Below are positions 42,649 to 53,465 of a stretch of 64,000 nucleotides of DNA, one piece after another (positions within the stretch are counted from its first letter, which is position 1; every line of letters begins with the position of its first letter). The DNA lies in NCBI GenBank assembly GCA_010909165.1, contig MU008172.1, forward strand, positions 558,001 through 622,000. Reading direction: 5' to 3'. The translations under genes were made by a program, and so were the position numbers. The notes under the pieces are model-generated. The model worked only from the letters and a program-made list of their open reading frames with translations. It did not search any database and was not told the origin of the DNA. Source of the DNA: Anthoceros angustus. Lineage: Eukaryota > Streptophyta > Anthocerotopsida > Anthocerotales > Anthocerotaceae.

Positions 42649-43720
42649 TTATTCCTGGCAACAATATTGAACTAGTTAACAAGATTAAAGCTGACCTTAG
42701 CAAAGAATTTGATATGAAGGATCTTGGCAAAGTTAAATATATTCTTGGAATGCATGTACATAGAGATACCACTGGTGCTATCTATCTCCATCAAGGAAGA
42801 TATGTAGCTGGTATGTTAAAACGCTTCAATTTGGAGAATGCACATGTGGCAGCCACACCTGGTGCCGTAGGTGTTAAGCTTTCATCTGCTACCTGTCCAC
42901 AATCTGAACAGGAAAAGAAAGAGATCATTGGAAAATATTCCTTATCGTATGGGAGTTTGTACTCTCATGTTCTTGAGTAATCAAACCAAACCAGATATCT
43001 CAAATACTGTAAATGTTATTTTCGGTTCTCGGAGAATCGGAAGGCTCGCTGGGTTGCTCTCAAGCGCATCATGTGGTACCTCAAGGGACTCGAGATCATG
43101 GCGTGCTGAAGCCTAAGCGGAAGAAGCATCATCTTGACATGCTTTGTCGAGCCAGTTGAAGCTTGAGCGACAACACGGCAATATCTCGTATTGTTTCTTC
43201 TTGGCTCACTTTGTTAATTGGTCTTGTGAAAAGCAAGCAATATCACTTTCATCAACAAAATCGGAGTACAAATCACTCACAGAAGCCACGAATGAGGCTC
43301 AATGGGAAAGAAAGCTATGAGAAGATTTGGATATGAAGCGGGGAAGAATAGCGATTGCTTAATTGACAATATGTATACATTGCTCTTAGCTAATCACATC
43401 TTTCATGCAGCAGAAGCATATTGAGATTCAACACCATTATATTCGTGCATGGTATCAAAGCCCTCTATACATATGATCCTTAGCGCTGTGGGCTTAGACT
43501 AATTAATAGATGCATGCTGCTAGCATAGTTGCTGCTGAGAGAGGAATTGTTAAGGTACAGTATGTACCCATACACGACAATACAGCAGATATACTGTCAA
43601 AATCCTTGCCGAAGTTCAAACATTGCTTCCAACATCATAATTTTTGAAGGGGGTGAATAATCTCGAAGGGGGTTTTCCATAAATAATCTCTGAAGGGGGT
43701 TTTTTATGGGCCCTAAAATA
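42644..43720 (+). pseudogene. Ty1/copia RT 3' part, RNase H and 3' end
   Basis: Resumes the copia protein after the cttag duplication: IPGNNIELVNKIKADLSKEFDMKDLGKVKYILGMHV and YLHQGRYVAGMLKRFNLENAHVAATP are the standard copia sequence after YVDDL. From 42980 to about 43600 frames are broken but RNase H traces remain (PDISNTVNVI, KRIMWYLKGT). A polypurine tract tttttgaagggggtg lies at 43641-43655, with gaagggggt repeated at 43665 and 43691. The 3' LTR would start nearby but its end was not found. Confidence 0.9.
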
Positions 43721-45130
43721 GCGTTTTTAAGGCATTCTAGAAAACATCTCCGAAAAAAAGGGTGTCACCCACTAAAGTTCCTACTTTCCATCGAGCAATG
43801 TTTCTGTCGAATGATGGTTGCAAACTCGAACCTATGGGATTAATACAAAGTAGGAACGGTAAGGAAGGCCGTTCTGCCGAGCGATATAAATTCGATTTGG
43901 GAAAATGTGGTTTGTTATGACACAACAAAAGCCACGCAGACGAGGTATTTCCAAAACACACGGAATACTTACAACATTCACTGGGACCGGGACAAAGATT
44001 TCGGTTTCACTCATCACGAGTTCAATCCATCATCACTTGGTCCGACTTCTCCATTGTCATCACTATCTTGACACTTTGACTTCAGGTTGTGTAGCGCACT
44101 CATGAGCTTATCCTTATCGCTTTTTGTCCGCATACACATGTTTAGTGCGTTCAACACAAACCCATAATCTGATGGTATTTCATTCACAAACCTCCAGTAT
44201 GTTTTTAGGTAATGGACCTTATTCCCTTTTTCCTCGGCATTGGACCGGATGGGTTGGCACTCGATGGACTATGTATTCCACATATCTCCTTCATACGCAT
44301 CTATGTGCTCGGTCCGATACGAGTGGATAAGAAAGTGAGGTCGTGGTGCATCTAGCTTCGTCAATGACCTCCCCAATCCGAATGGCTTTGTTATGCGTGT
44401 CCAGTGCGGCGCGCGGCATCCCTTCCGGATTTCCATTATGTCCCCATTCATCGCGCCATTCCACTGCCTTCCGCATTTTGATATGCCCCAAGTACATATC
44501 ACGCGTGGGAGGTCCCTCAATAATGCCTCATCTAGCAAAGCTTCATCCGCCAGTGGTCTGTATGATCCGCACGCGTGAAAACCACTTCCAAGACTGTAGC
44601 ACTAGCCCAATGTTATTCTCCACAATGATAGCAATCTCCTTCGGTCCACCCAAAAGGCTTCCCACCACTTGTACTCTTCAGCATCACCTATGGACGCAAA
44701 TCTTTTAACCCTTCACCACAAATGGGCCACACCTTCCATCGGTGATAGGATACTGCCGTTCCTTCTTGTCCCCCTAGCTTCACCCGCCTTGTAGGATGGT
44801 CGAGAGGCGGCCGTCCGGCGCCCAATGCCTGCGTCGGTCTTGCTGAAACAAGGAAAGCGGCCGGCCGGCCCGTGTATATCCTCGACATGCCACCTCATGG
44901 GCCGTGGCCTCTCCCCAACATGCCACCTCATGGCGCGGGAGCGCCTCTCCTGCTGTGGTGGCCGGCGTGTGGCGAGCCCCTCCCAGGAAACCGCCCATGG
45001 GCGCGGTGGCCCCTCCCCTCCCCAACCACCGCGCCGCCGCCGTCCCGTACGCGCCTCCCCTGTACTTCCCACACGCCGTGGCGCCCCCTCGCCATGGGCT
45101 CCTCATAGGCTGTCTTTAAGAAAATGAATA
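43721..45130. other. No gene recognised; mixed-composition sequence
   Basis: 43721-44700 includes the minus frame 44269-44538 and plus frame 44343-44708, neither with a known domain. 44770-45110 is very GC-rich with several open frames caused by composition. Part of it may be the copia 3' LTR. Confidence 0.4.
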
Positions 45131-45139
45131 TTTAGCGGC

Positions 45140-45240
45140 TCAAGAGTCTTGCAACTTGGGACCGTTGGTCAAGTGCTTGGGAAAAAGGTGTAGGAATGAA
45201 TAGGTTCCGTGTTTGAAACCCATAATTTCTTAATAACTCA
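45140..45240 (+). mobile_element. Candidate tRNA-derived SINE head
   Basis: tggtcaagtgcttgg at 45166-45180 resembles a pol III A box, and gtgtttgaaaccca at 45209-45222 resembles a B box (GGTTCGAANCC). Their spacing is in the range of a tRNA gene, and gggacc precedes the A box. The sequence cannot fold as a full tRNA. A tail is not defined; a short duplication actttgtt-attttaaggatgct follows at 45240-45310. Confidence 0.35.
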
Positions 45241-46312
45241 ACTTTGTTGATTTTAAGGATGCTTGCATGGGCGCATGGGCAACTAACTTTGTTCATTTTA
45301 AGGATGCTGGCATTGCCTTAAAGCCCAAGTGGTTGCATTGAGTGCCAGAAGGTTGAACACCACGACTGGCAACCTTTTGGATGAGGTCGTGAACCCTAGA
45401 TGTTGTGTGGCGATCCACCTTTGTCGGACGGCCCAAGAATGATACTATTGATGAGCGAGCAAGCAATGGAGGAGAAACACTTTGGGCGGAGGATATGGAC
45501 CGCCTCCGGAATATGGCGTGGTACTTGACTCGGTTCAGTATGAGGCATGGATGAGTCACCAGGCCGCACTCTTGAATGACTATTGTTGATGTAGATGACC
45601 ACCTCCTCCTGTAGTAGTTGTTTGTTGCAATGTTCTCACAACCATTGAAATGAGACTCCCGCTAGTGTGAGTTGTTTTCATTGTGTTCCACCACTTGAAG
45701 TAAAAGTTTTCGTTGTAATAAACATATGAAAATGGCAGCCCTCTATGCATTCTACAAAGCGGGCAGGGGCCACACTCATGCTCCAATTCTCGGGTGTAGA
45801 CGTGAAAGTGCGTCTTTTATCAAAGGTATGACCTCATAAAGGGTGTGCGCATTATCAAAGTAGGGTAGATATGCTGTTGCAGGAAGGGTGTACATCGTGA
45901 CAAGGAGGTGTTGTCTCGACCGAAGGGGGTTACTATATTCTCCCCCCTTCAAAAATTATCATGTTTTCCACAGAGAAGGGCTTGGATTGGTTGGTATGCT
46001 TGACTTTACAATTTGGACCGGTCACATTTGGTGAGGTGCATCTTATATTAGAACGTTCAGTTACTTGAAGTTGTGACTATTGAACCGCTTGCTTCAATCT
46101 TAGTTAATGGGGTGACGATCGGTGAGTTGAGTTTAGTTGAAGGTAGTGGTACTTATACAATACTCCGAGGCGAGTGATTATTAGTTCTTTGTTTTAGATA
46201 CTAGCGAGAAGAAGAGTTGAAATGGAATACGTTGGTTATGGTTAGCTTAGCTAACTAAGGCGTGGTCATACCCTTTGGTATCTTGTCTTGAAGAGGTACA
46301 ACTCTTCAGACA
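45241..46312. other. Intergenic and LTR-like sequence
   Basis: 45293-45790 contains open minus frames of unknown nature. At 45942-45963 the minus strand reads catgataatttttgaaggg, matching the copia polypurine-tract region at 43634-43652 in opposite orientation. 46190-46312 resembles a retrotransposon LTR just before a TATA-like ctataaaag. Confidence 0.4.
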
Positions 46313-46967
46313 CAGGCTATAAAAGCCCATCTCTTGTAATCAATTGTATCAATTAGTAAAGCACTAAACTTTGATCAAATGCTTCCGCAAAGCACCTCAA
46401 ACTAAAAAACATCAGCTTGAGAGGCCTGAAGAAGAACCTTCTTGTACCTATCAAACTCCTCCATAGGACACCAAGAGTTGTGTCTTTCAAAGTAAGCCAA
46501 CCAAGACAAGCTCTCTGTCCTGCTCCTAGGCCTCTGTAAGGTTTGAGGATCAAAGGCAAGAAGGAAGCATGTTATTGGGGGATACTCTAGAGAGACCTCA
46601 AGAGAGTTATTTTTTTATACTCAGCACTATTCGAATCTAAAGGTTAAGCACACCCACCACTTCAACTACACACACACCCCTTCCTCTACAAAACGGTAAC
46701 TCTAAGAAGATATCCTCAGTCAGATGCCTTCGGGAGCACATTATTGGCCTCGACACCTGTACATGACCTACGCAATACCTACGACACACATGCCAAGTAC
46801 GTCAGGAAAGCATGTGAACGACTTTGGTCTAGCAGCATTAACGCAGAAATAGCACTTTACACTACATACACACAAAGCTTTCAAAAATAGAATTTCTTGA
46901 GATGTGAGCTGCTCATAGTTTCTGCCCTTTCCAGCAGCGGTGGTACCAAGATAATGTGACTCTAGAA

Positions 46968-47273
46968 TCATGTACCTCTTTTACCAGAATGGACCTTTCG
47001 GTGGGTTTGAGTTATTTGCAACTTCTCTTTAAGATACCTCCTCATGTTCGACCTCAATACCCAGTCTCCTTCTTCAAAGTCGAATCCCTTCCTTCCACCA
47101 TCATAAGCCTCCTTCTGCATCATCTTCTCTTCATTCATCTTGACAAATGAAATCCTCCTTACTTCGTCCAATTCATAGAGTTGAATCAAGCGGTCCTCAT
47201 CATCTAGCACTGCAGCTTCAAGTATGGCAAAACCTTTGGTCGCAGCCACTACCTGTGAAGGTAGTGGCTGCAC
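46968..47273 (-). pseudogene. gypsy integrase C-terminal fragment, tandem copy 1
   Basis: Contains LEAAVLDDEDRLIQLYELDEVRR, EAYDGGRKGFDFEEGDWVLR and MRRYLKEKL, the integrase C-terminus after the catalytic core. Truncated by a frameshift before the GPF motif (the duplicate at 48021-48407 has it intact). Confidence 0.85.
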
Positions 47274-48020
47274 TCTTGCAACAACTCCTTATACCAAATC
47301 AAAGGTGGGACATTCAGGGCAGCTTTTACTCTTGTTCTGACTGCCCACAACGTTCCATAAAGATATTGATCCCACCTCCTTTGACTCACATAACTTGGCT
47401 AAGACCTTGATGACAACCTTATTGGAACTCTAAGCATGTCCATTAGCTATAAGGTGGTAAGGGGTAGCAAATTTATGCTTGGAACCAGGCTATAAAAGCC
47501 CATCTCTTGTAATCAATTGTATCAATTAGTAAAGCACTAAACTTTGATCAAATGCTTCCGCAAAGCACCTCAAACTAAAAAACATCAGCTTGAGAGGCCC
47601 GAAGAAGAACCTTCTTGTACTATCAAACTCCTCCATAGGACACCAAGAGTTGTGTCTTTCAAAGTAAGCCAACAGACAAGCTCTACTGTCACACTCCTGC
47701 CTGTGGTTTGAGGATCAAAGGCGAAGGAAGCATGTTATTGGGGATACTCTAGAGACCTCAAGAGAGTTATTTTTTATACTGCACTGTGAATCTAAAGGTT
47801 AAGCACACCCACCACTTCAACTACACACACACCTTCCTCTACAAAGCGGTAACTCTAGAAGATATCCTCGGTCGGATGCCTTGGGAGCACATTATTAGCC
47901 TCGACACATGCATGACCTCGCAATACCTCGACACATGCCAATCGTCGGGAAAGCATGTGAGCGACTTTGGTCTAGCGGCGTGCTTGAAATAGCACTTTAC
48001 ACTACATACACACAAAGCTT

Positions 48021-48407
48021 TCAAAAATAGAATTTCTTGAGATGTGAGCTGCTCATAGTTTCTGCCCTTTCCAGCAGCGGTGGTACCAAGATAGTAACAG
48101 CTCTAGAATCATGTACCTCTTTTACCAAGAATGGACCTTTCCAGTGGGGTTTGAGTTTATTTGCAACTTCTCTTTTAAGATACCTCCTCATGTTCAGCCT
48201 CAATACCCAGTCTCCTTCTTCAAAGTCGAATCCCTTCCTTCCACCATCATAAGCCTCCTTCTGCATCATCTTCTCTTCATTCATCTTGACAAATGAAATC
48301 CTCCTTACTTCGTCCAATTCATAGAGTTGAATCAAGCGGTCCTCATCATCTAGCACTGCAGCTTCAAGTATGGAAAAACCTTTGGTGCGGCCACTGAAGG
48401 TAGGCAC
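48021..48407 (-). pseudogene. gypsy integrase C-terminus, tandem copy 2
   Basis: 128-residue frame with LYELDEVRR, GDWVLRLNMRRYL, and the GPF/Y module HWKGPFLVKEVHDS, ending SSHLKKFYF. This is the usual C-terminal end of Tat/Athila-type pol. No chromodomain follows. Confidence 0.9.
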
Positions 48408-48697
48408 TCTTACAACTCCTTATACCAAATCAAAGTGGGACATTGGGGCAGCTTTTACTCTTGTTACGATTGCCCTGGCGTTCCATGAAGATATTGATCC
48501 CTCCTTTGACTCACATAACTTGGCTAAGACCTTGATGACAACCTTATTGGAACTCTAAGCATGTCCATTAGCTATAAGGTGGTAAGGGGTAGCAAATTTA
48601 TGCTTGGAACCAAATAGCTTTGCTAAACTTTCTATGACAGTAGTGACGAACTCTTACCCTTGGTCACTCACTATCTCTAGGGGACAGCCAAATCTGG

Positions 48698-49075
48698 TTA
48701 GCACATGGTGGTAAAGAAAGTAGCTATGTGCTCACCAGACAAGGTAGGTAAGGCTTCTGCTTCTACTTCTACCCATTTAGTAGCATAATCAGTAGCGGTG
48801 ATGATGTAGCTATTTCCGTGGTGGGTTGGAGGGTTAATAGGACCTATGCAGTCAAGTCCCCACTTACAAAAGGGTCCAGTAGGAAAAATAGGATGTAGTG
48901 ACCCACCACTAAGACTGATCTTGGCAAACCTTTGATATTTTTCACACTGCTTACAGTAACTACGGATATCTCCCATCATATTAGTAATACCCGGTGAGGA
49001 TCTTCTTTCCGATGTACGCATCAAAATATCCACCACAAACGCTGTCATGTGCCTCAAATAGTATATGGAATACAT
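48698..49075 (-). pseudogene. gypsy integrase zinc-binding domain and core start
   Basis: GDIRSYCKQCEKYQRFAK (C-x2-C of the zinc domain), HPIFPTGPFCKWGLDCIGPINP (first core aspartate in L-D-C-I-G-P) and ITATDYATKWVEVEAEALP (second strand with A-T-D-Y-A-T-K-W). The frame stops at 48698; the rest of the core up to 48610 is open with errors. Confidence 0.92.
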
Positions 49076-49469
49076 ATTACGCAGTCAGTACTGTCCGGAC
49101 CAATCCGGAAACGTTTTCCTTCTACCACAGTGTATGCCTTTGCCCATTGCCTAGTCTGCTTTTGCCTTTTTGTGCCTAGTCTCTGCTTTTGCCTTTTGTC
49201 AAAAATTTTGGTGACTTCCATTCTCAAAAATTCTCTTACTGCATGTCTGATCCCTAGTGTCCTCAATCTTCACTGTGAATATCTGCATCCGCATGGCGTC
49301 GTATTTCAACATCTGCCTATATGAAGCTGAAACGACAAGCTTATGAGCTTTCCTGTTGTTCGCGGTGTTATTGGTGACCATGAAGCGGACAAGTGATTCG
49401 GCATCCTAAGCGTTCCTACACATCCCTCTTGATCCCCTCATCAACCTATCAACTTCTTCTTTCATAGTT

Positions 49470-50201
49470 TCAATATGACCGCATACGAGAACCCATGCTG
49501 CCCCACATGTGGCATAGTGCTTCAAAGAGTCCTGATAGTACCGCCTGCGCTGTTGCTTCACTTTTAGTTTCAACCATCATTGTCTTGCTGATGGAGCACA
49601 GCTGGTCCCCATTGGGCATCTTGACAATCACTCCGAGACCTGCGACCACACCCACCATTCTATCTACAACTAAGCAACTAATAAAAACCTTCCAAACTTT
49701 GGACTGCCTATCGTTCATCTGATCTTTGTATTCTTCCAGCTGTGCTGAAGCAACCCAAGATATAGCCATTACCTTCTGAAGAGCAGATGTTCCAAGATCA
49801 GGATTTGCTCTTGATTTCCCTGCATTCTCTTTAATTGCCAACTTGGCTAGACTATCAGCCAACATATTCTGATCCCTGGGAACATGGATTAGAGACACAC
49901 CACTGAATTTGGGAATCATCTCCACCACCTGTTCATGCAAGGGCTTCAAATTCTTGGCAAGTACTTCATAAATACCTAGTAGCTGCTTCACCATCAGCTG
50001 TGAATCACATAACGCATGCAGGTACCTTACACCCCTCATTAATGCCTCCCGTAGACCATATATAAGAGCAATATACTCGGCTTCATTATTTGTGGATAGA
50101 GGAATTGCCACGCTAATTTTGGTTGGTTCCTTCTTCTCGTCAGGTCCTAAGAGCACGAACCCAACACTAGCTTTTCCATGAGCCACAACTCCACAATTCA
50201 C
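49470..50201 (-). pseudogene. Second RNase H domain (Tat-type)
   Basis: 243-residue frame. NNEAEYIALIYGLREAL carries the conserved E of the second RNase H motif, LHALCDSQLMVKQLLG the third (D-S-Q-L), and DQNMLADSLAKLA the last (D-x-L-A). The N-terminal D-G-S/G motif lies just upstream in another frame (VNIDGGIADFA at 50330-50360). Extra RNase H of this type distinguishes Tat-like elements. The end includes a repeated strand (GVVAGLGVIVKMPNGDQL), the start of another RNase H-like segment. Confidence 0.9.
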
Positions 50202-50347
50202 TTTTATTAGTCACATCAGCTTTCATCCAAAGAGTAGTAAGAGCAGGATCCCCTCCTCTTTGTTCAGCAGAGGTTGTTTCACCAACCACGCCTCCACCTG
50301 TCTTCTTCCTGACCCATGGCCGTGGTGCAAAATCAGCAATTCCTCCG

Positions 50348-50923
50348 TCAATATTTACCTTGATCAAGCATGTCCAGTTCTACAGTATCACTTTCATATC
50401 CGCAAAGCCTCGCTTCAATAGTTCTGAAACGAAGTGACTTTACTAATACTTCGAAGTCATACCCTGACAGGATATATATCCATTTTGCGAATCTCCCGGC
50501 AGGATTTGGTATCAACATCAAATACCTCATAGCTTGAGCTCTGACCAGAAAGGTGAACTTTCTCGTAATAAGGTAGTGACGGTATTTTGATATTGCTGCG
50601 ATCATTCCCGCTGCAACCTTCTCAATCACATTGTAGCGTGTTTCACACTTTGTCATGAGTCTTCCTGCAAAGTAAACTGGAAAATACAGTTTAGTTAGCT
50701 CATCCTGCTGAAACAAGTTATACTCTAGTGAGATACCTGTTACCTCTATGCTCACAAAGAGCTTAGAGCTCCAATCCGGCTTCTTCATCACCAAAGCAGA
50801 GGCCATCGTTTCCTTCAACTTGCCGTATGTAGAGAGAGCCACGTCATTCCGTTCTAGATCGACATTCTTCCATATCATCTTGTAAAGTGGAGCTGCCACC
50901 TCCGTGAATGTAGGAATCAGCAT
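50348..50923 (-). pseudogene. First RNase H domain (RT-connection and RNase H)
   Basis: 191-residue frame beginning LIPTFTEVAAPLYKM, the connection after the RT thumb, then VALSTYGKLKETMASALVMKKPDW, LYFPVYFAGRLMTKCETRYNVIEKVAAGMIAAISKYRHYL (catalytic E helix) and KWIYILSGYDFEV. Its upstream neighbour in the same frame should be the RT palm, but at 50925 the sequence switches to the inverted RT block. Confidence 0.92.
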
Positions 50924-50929
50924 CGTGTA

Positions 50930-51475
50930 ACAAAGCTACCAAGAAGGATAAGTTTCCCTTGCCAATTGTAGATGAGATTTTGGATGAAGTTTCTGGCCAT
51001 GAGATGTATTTGTTTTGTGATGGCTTTCCAAATTTCACCAGGTGGCTATCGAGGAGGAAGATCAGCCTAAAACAACCTTTGTAACTCCCTGGGGTGTCTT
51101 TATGTACAAGGTCATATATGCCATTTGGACTTTGTAATGTACCCTCATGCTTTCAATGGGTGATGATGAGTGCTTTTGGGATCTACTGTTGGAAAGTTTC
51201 TAAGAGTCTTCCTTGACGACTTCGCTATGTATAGTAACAGGAAGGAGCATGCTGAACATTTGGAACAAGTGTTCATAAGGTTGACTTCTTCTAATATTGG
51301 TTTGAACCCACAGAAGTGCATCTTTGCTGTAACCAAGGGAGAGCTTCTTGGCTTCATGGTTGATAAAGAAGGGGTACATGCTGAGCTTGGAAAGCTAGAG
51401 AAGTTTCGGAAATGACCGCAACCCATTACTACCAAAGAGGTGAAGTCATTTGTACAAACAGCAAGCTATTTCGCG
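50930..51475 (+). pseudogene. Inverted RT core of the Tat-like element
   Basis: Reads on the plus strand, opposite to the rest of the element: KKDKFPLPIVDEILDEVSGHEMYLFCDGF (50940-51030), GKFLRVFLDDFAMYSNRKEHAEHLEQVF (51185-51275, catalytic L-D-D), LGFMVDKEGV and EVKSFVQTASYF (51440-51472). These are the RT segments that should lie between the CVDF end at 51486 (minus) and the LIPTFTEVA start at 50923 (minus). The block fills exactly that gap in reverse. Confidence 0.9.
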
Positions 51476-51870
51476 GAAGTCTACGCACATCCGTACCTTG
51501 CCGTTTTTTTTCAAAAAGATGACTATCGGGGATACCCATTCCGGATATTTGACAGGTACAATACACCCTGCAGCTTGCAAGCGTTCTACCTCCTCCTTTA
51601 CCTCCTGCATGTGTTTGTGTGCAAGCCTCCTAAGTTTCTAAATTTTGGGCTTGGTATTTGTTGGAATATTGATTCTGAACTTGCAGATGTTTGTGGTGGG
51701 CATCTCCTTGTGACCAGTGATAAATAGATGCTCCTGCTTCGAGAAAAGCAATTTATACTTCCTTAGTTCCTCCCCTTTGATATCAGCGCCAATTCTTGCA
51801 GTCTTCTCTCCTCCGTCTGCAGTGGGAAACTTGAGCTCTCCGAGTTCAACTTCCTCAACATTGCTATGCG
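51476..51870 (-). pseudogene. RT N-terminal part of the Tat-like element
   Basis: On the minus strand this reads as GADIKGEELRKYKLLFSKQ, then HMQEVKEEVERLQAAGCI, YPEWVSPIVIF and MCVDFR (51486-51500), the fingers of a gypsy RT. The register changes once near the poly-T at 51505-51512. It ends where the inverted block begins. Confidence 0.82.
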
Positions 51871-51894
51871 TTTTTGTGCAGACATCTCCATCCC

Positions 51895-52140
51895 GGCCTT
51901 GGCTTTTTCATTCTCCACAAGCAATTGTGGAGGCAGCCATTCGAAGAGATGTTGGTGGGATTTGGAGCATGGCTCATGTGTGTGACCAAATGTTCAACAC
52001 CATGTTGCGCAATTGGAAGAACAATCTTGCAAGATGCGCAAGACAATTTCTTGAGGGTAATCATCCACCTAAGTATAAGCCTCGTGATATCTCGGCTGAC
52101 CAGTGGGATCGCATTGTGTATAGCAGGATGCTCCAAACCA
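51895..52140 (+). pseudogene. Possible CACTA/En-Spm transposase-like fragment on the plus strand
   Basis: The plus frame reads MFNTMLRNWKNNLARCARQF, then PRDISADQWDRIV, spacing similar to the R-x-W-K-x-x-L...P-x-x-V-x-x-x-Q-W block of plant Ptta/En/Spm-type transposase ORFs. The minus strand is also open here but carries no gypsy motif, so an insertion of about 250 bp into the gypsy linker is possible. Weak. Confidence 0.3.
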
Positions 52141-52149
52141 AACGCAAGC

Positions 52150-52934
52150 TTCAACCTATCCTGAGCCATACGTACAAAAAGAATATGAAGAGCCTCGGGC
52201 TCGCTGTTGAAGCTATCAGCCGAGAAGTCAACCTCAATATCTTCCTTGTCATCGGTGTAAACCGAAGCATCAGACATCGAGCTCAGAGTTGATAGGTTTC
52301 CAGCCGCAGCTCCTCCCATGCAGATATCCTCTGGCTGCCATGCTTTAATCTGCACCCTTCTTTCAGCCGGACCAATCTCGAGGATGCTAGAGTCCCAATG
52401 GTGGCTCCTATGTACCATCTCCAACCAAGGTTGGCCCAAAATCATATTATAGGCGGAACCAGGTACTTCAACGACCGTAAACCCAATTCTCACCTTGATC
52501 CCATGTACAACCACCTTCATGTTCTCTATTACCCCAAGGACGAGTAGTGGGGTGTTTGAGGCATCCCTGAAGACTTGTGGGCAAGCAATTCTTTTTGCGG
52601 AGGTAAGACTAAAAACGGTCAGCTATCTCACATTGATTAGATTGGTGGAGGCATCGCCATCTACCATAACATCTGCAGCTTCGACATCGTTTACATATGC
52701 CGTGACATCTGGCACAGCGTGTTTCCTCAGCAATCCCACTAGATAGGCGGATGATTCCGGGCGGCCAACAACTTTTAGTGCACCGACACTTTCCACTTTC
52801 ATCTTTCCCTTCGTCTTCTTAGGCTTCAGTTCCCTGGTACTCAAAGCGAAGGTCATTTCACGGCGAGCAGATGGCAACATCCCAAACAACTGGCGAAAGG
52901 TCATTTTTACTTCCCGATCTGCAATATCTTCCAC
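52150..52934 (-). pseudogene. gypsy protease and linker (Tat-like element)
   Basis: 52623-52934 contains MTFRQLFGMLPSARREMTFAL, GALKVVGRPESSAYLVGLLRKHAVPDVTAYV, then DVMVDGDASTNLI (retropepsin active-site loop, D-G-D-A-S for the usual D-S/T-G-A-S). It continues in another frame at 52300-52520 with VVEVPGSAYNMILGQPWLEM (the I-L-G-Q/R-P-W-L protease motif). The linker down to 52150 has MAQDRLKLAFGL. Confidence 0.88.
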
Positions 52935-53369
52935 CAGTGAATACCCGGGTGCGTCCTGTGAGACCCGCGGCAGGGTAGCACCTTCTTCCTTCTTTTCTTT
53001 GGCTTGTCAACCACAGATGCGTCATGCATTTCAAGTTCGGGACCAGCAAACGTCGTGTCATTCTTTGCTGCTTTCCCCCGTGGCTTGTCGTCCTCATCAG
53101 ATTTTGGCTTCGGAGGTGGATCGGCATCTAATGGGCCAAGTCCGGGAACGTGTGCGTGGCTGTGAAAACACCATGCACAGTTGCTGGAGGCAGCTCAATT
53201 GGTTCCTCTTCCACAACAACATTGAGAGTCGGATTTCCCCAGGCATCAGGCCTAGGAAACTGACCACAAGCTCTGCCGGCTCCACGTCCCCATCCGCCTC
53301 TTCCACTTGATGAAGCCTCAAGATTCTTTGGGCAGCGTGTGGCGCGACTTTCGCTGACGGCCAGCCGGG

Positions 53370-53465
53370 CGCGCACAATCCCGTGTCGTTGTAGTAAGGA
53401 GTCCGTTCCCAAGAGAATGATAAGCTCCGTTTGCAGCGTTTCGGCGATTCTCACCTTACTTTCGT
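53370..53465 (+). repeat. Dispersed repeat shared with 26440-26540
   Basis: See 26440-26540. Its place just upstream (in minus sense) of the Tat-like gag/protease region suits an LTR end. Confidence 0.65.

Larger units (their letters stand above)
46313..48609. repeat. 1.15-kb tandem duplication over the integrase end
   Basis: Unit 1 (46313-47487) and unit 2 (47488-48609) both run from caggctataaaagcccatctc to gcaaatttatgcttggaacc. The junction at 47485-47492 joins ggaacc to aggctat. The units differ mostly by short indels (for example near 46515 versus 47690). Confidence 0.93.
46313..53330 (-). mobile_element. Tat-like Ty3/gypsy element with dual RNase H, rearranged
   Basis: On the minus strand, from the right: gag/protease region (53130-52150), RT N-terminal part (51870-51476), an inverted RT core (50930-51475, reads plus), RNase H (50923-50348), a second RNase H (50201-49470), integrase (49075-48020), and a tandem second copy of the integrase C-terminus (47273-46968). 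A second RNase H between the first and integrase marks Tat/Retand/Ogre-type elements. LTR ends were not defined. A TATA-like ctataaaagcccatc at 46317 and 47491 is on the plus strand. Confidence 0.85.

Noticed and set aside
44770-45127. GC-rich overlapping frames on both strands
   Set aside because: Open because of GC content; no domain or consistent frame.
51717-52292. 191-residue plus frame as a single host gene
   Set aside because: Its ends are antisense to recognisable gypsy protease/linker sequence; only the middle could be independent coding DNA.
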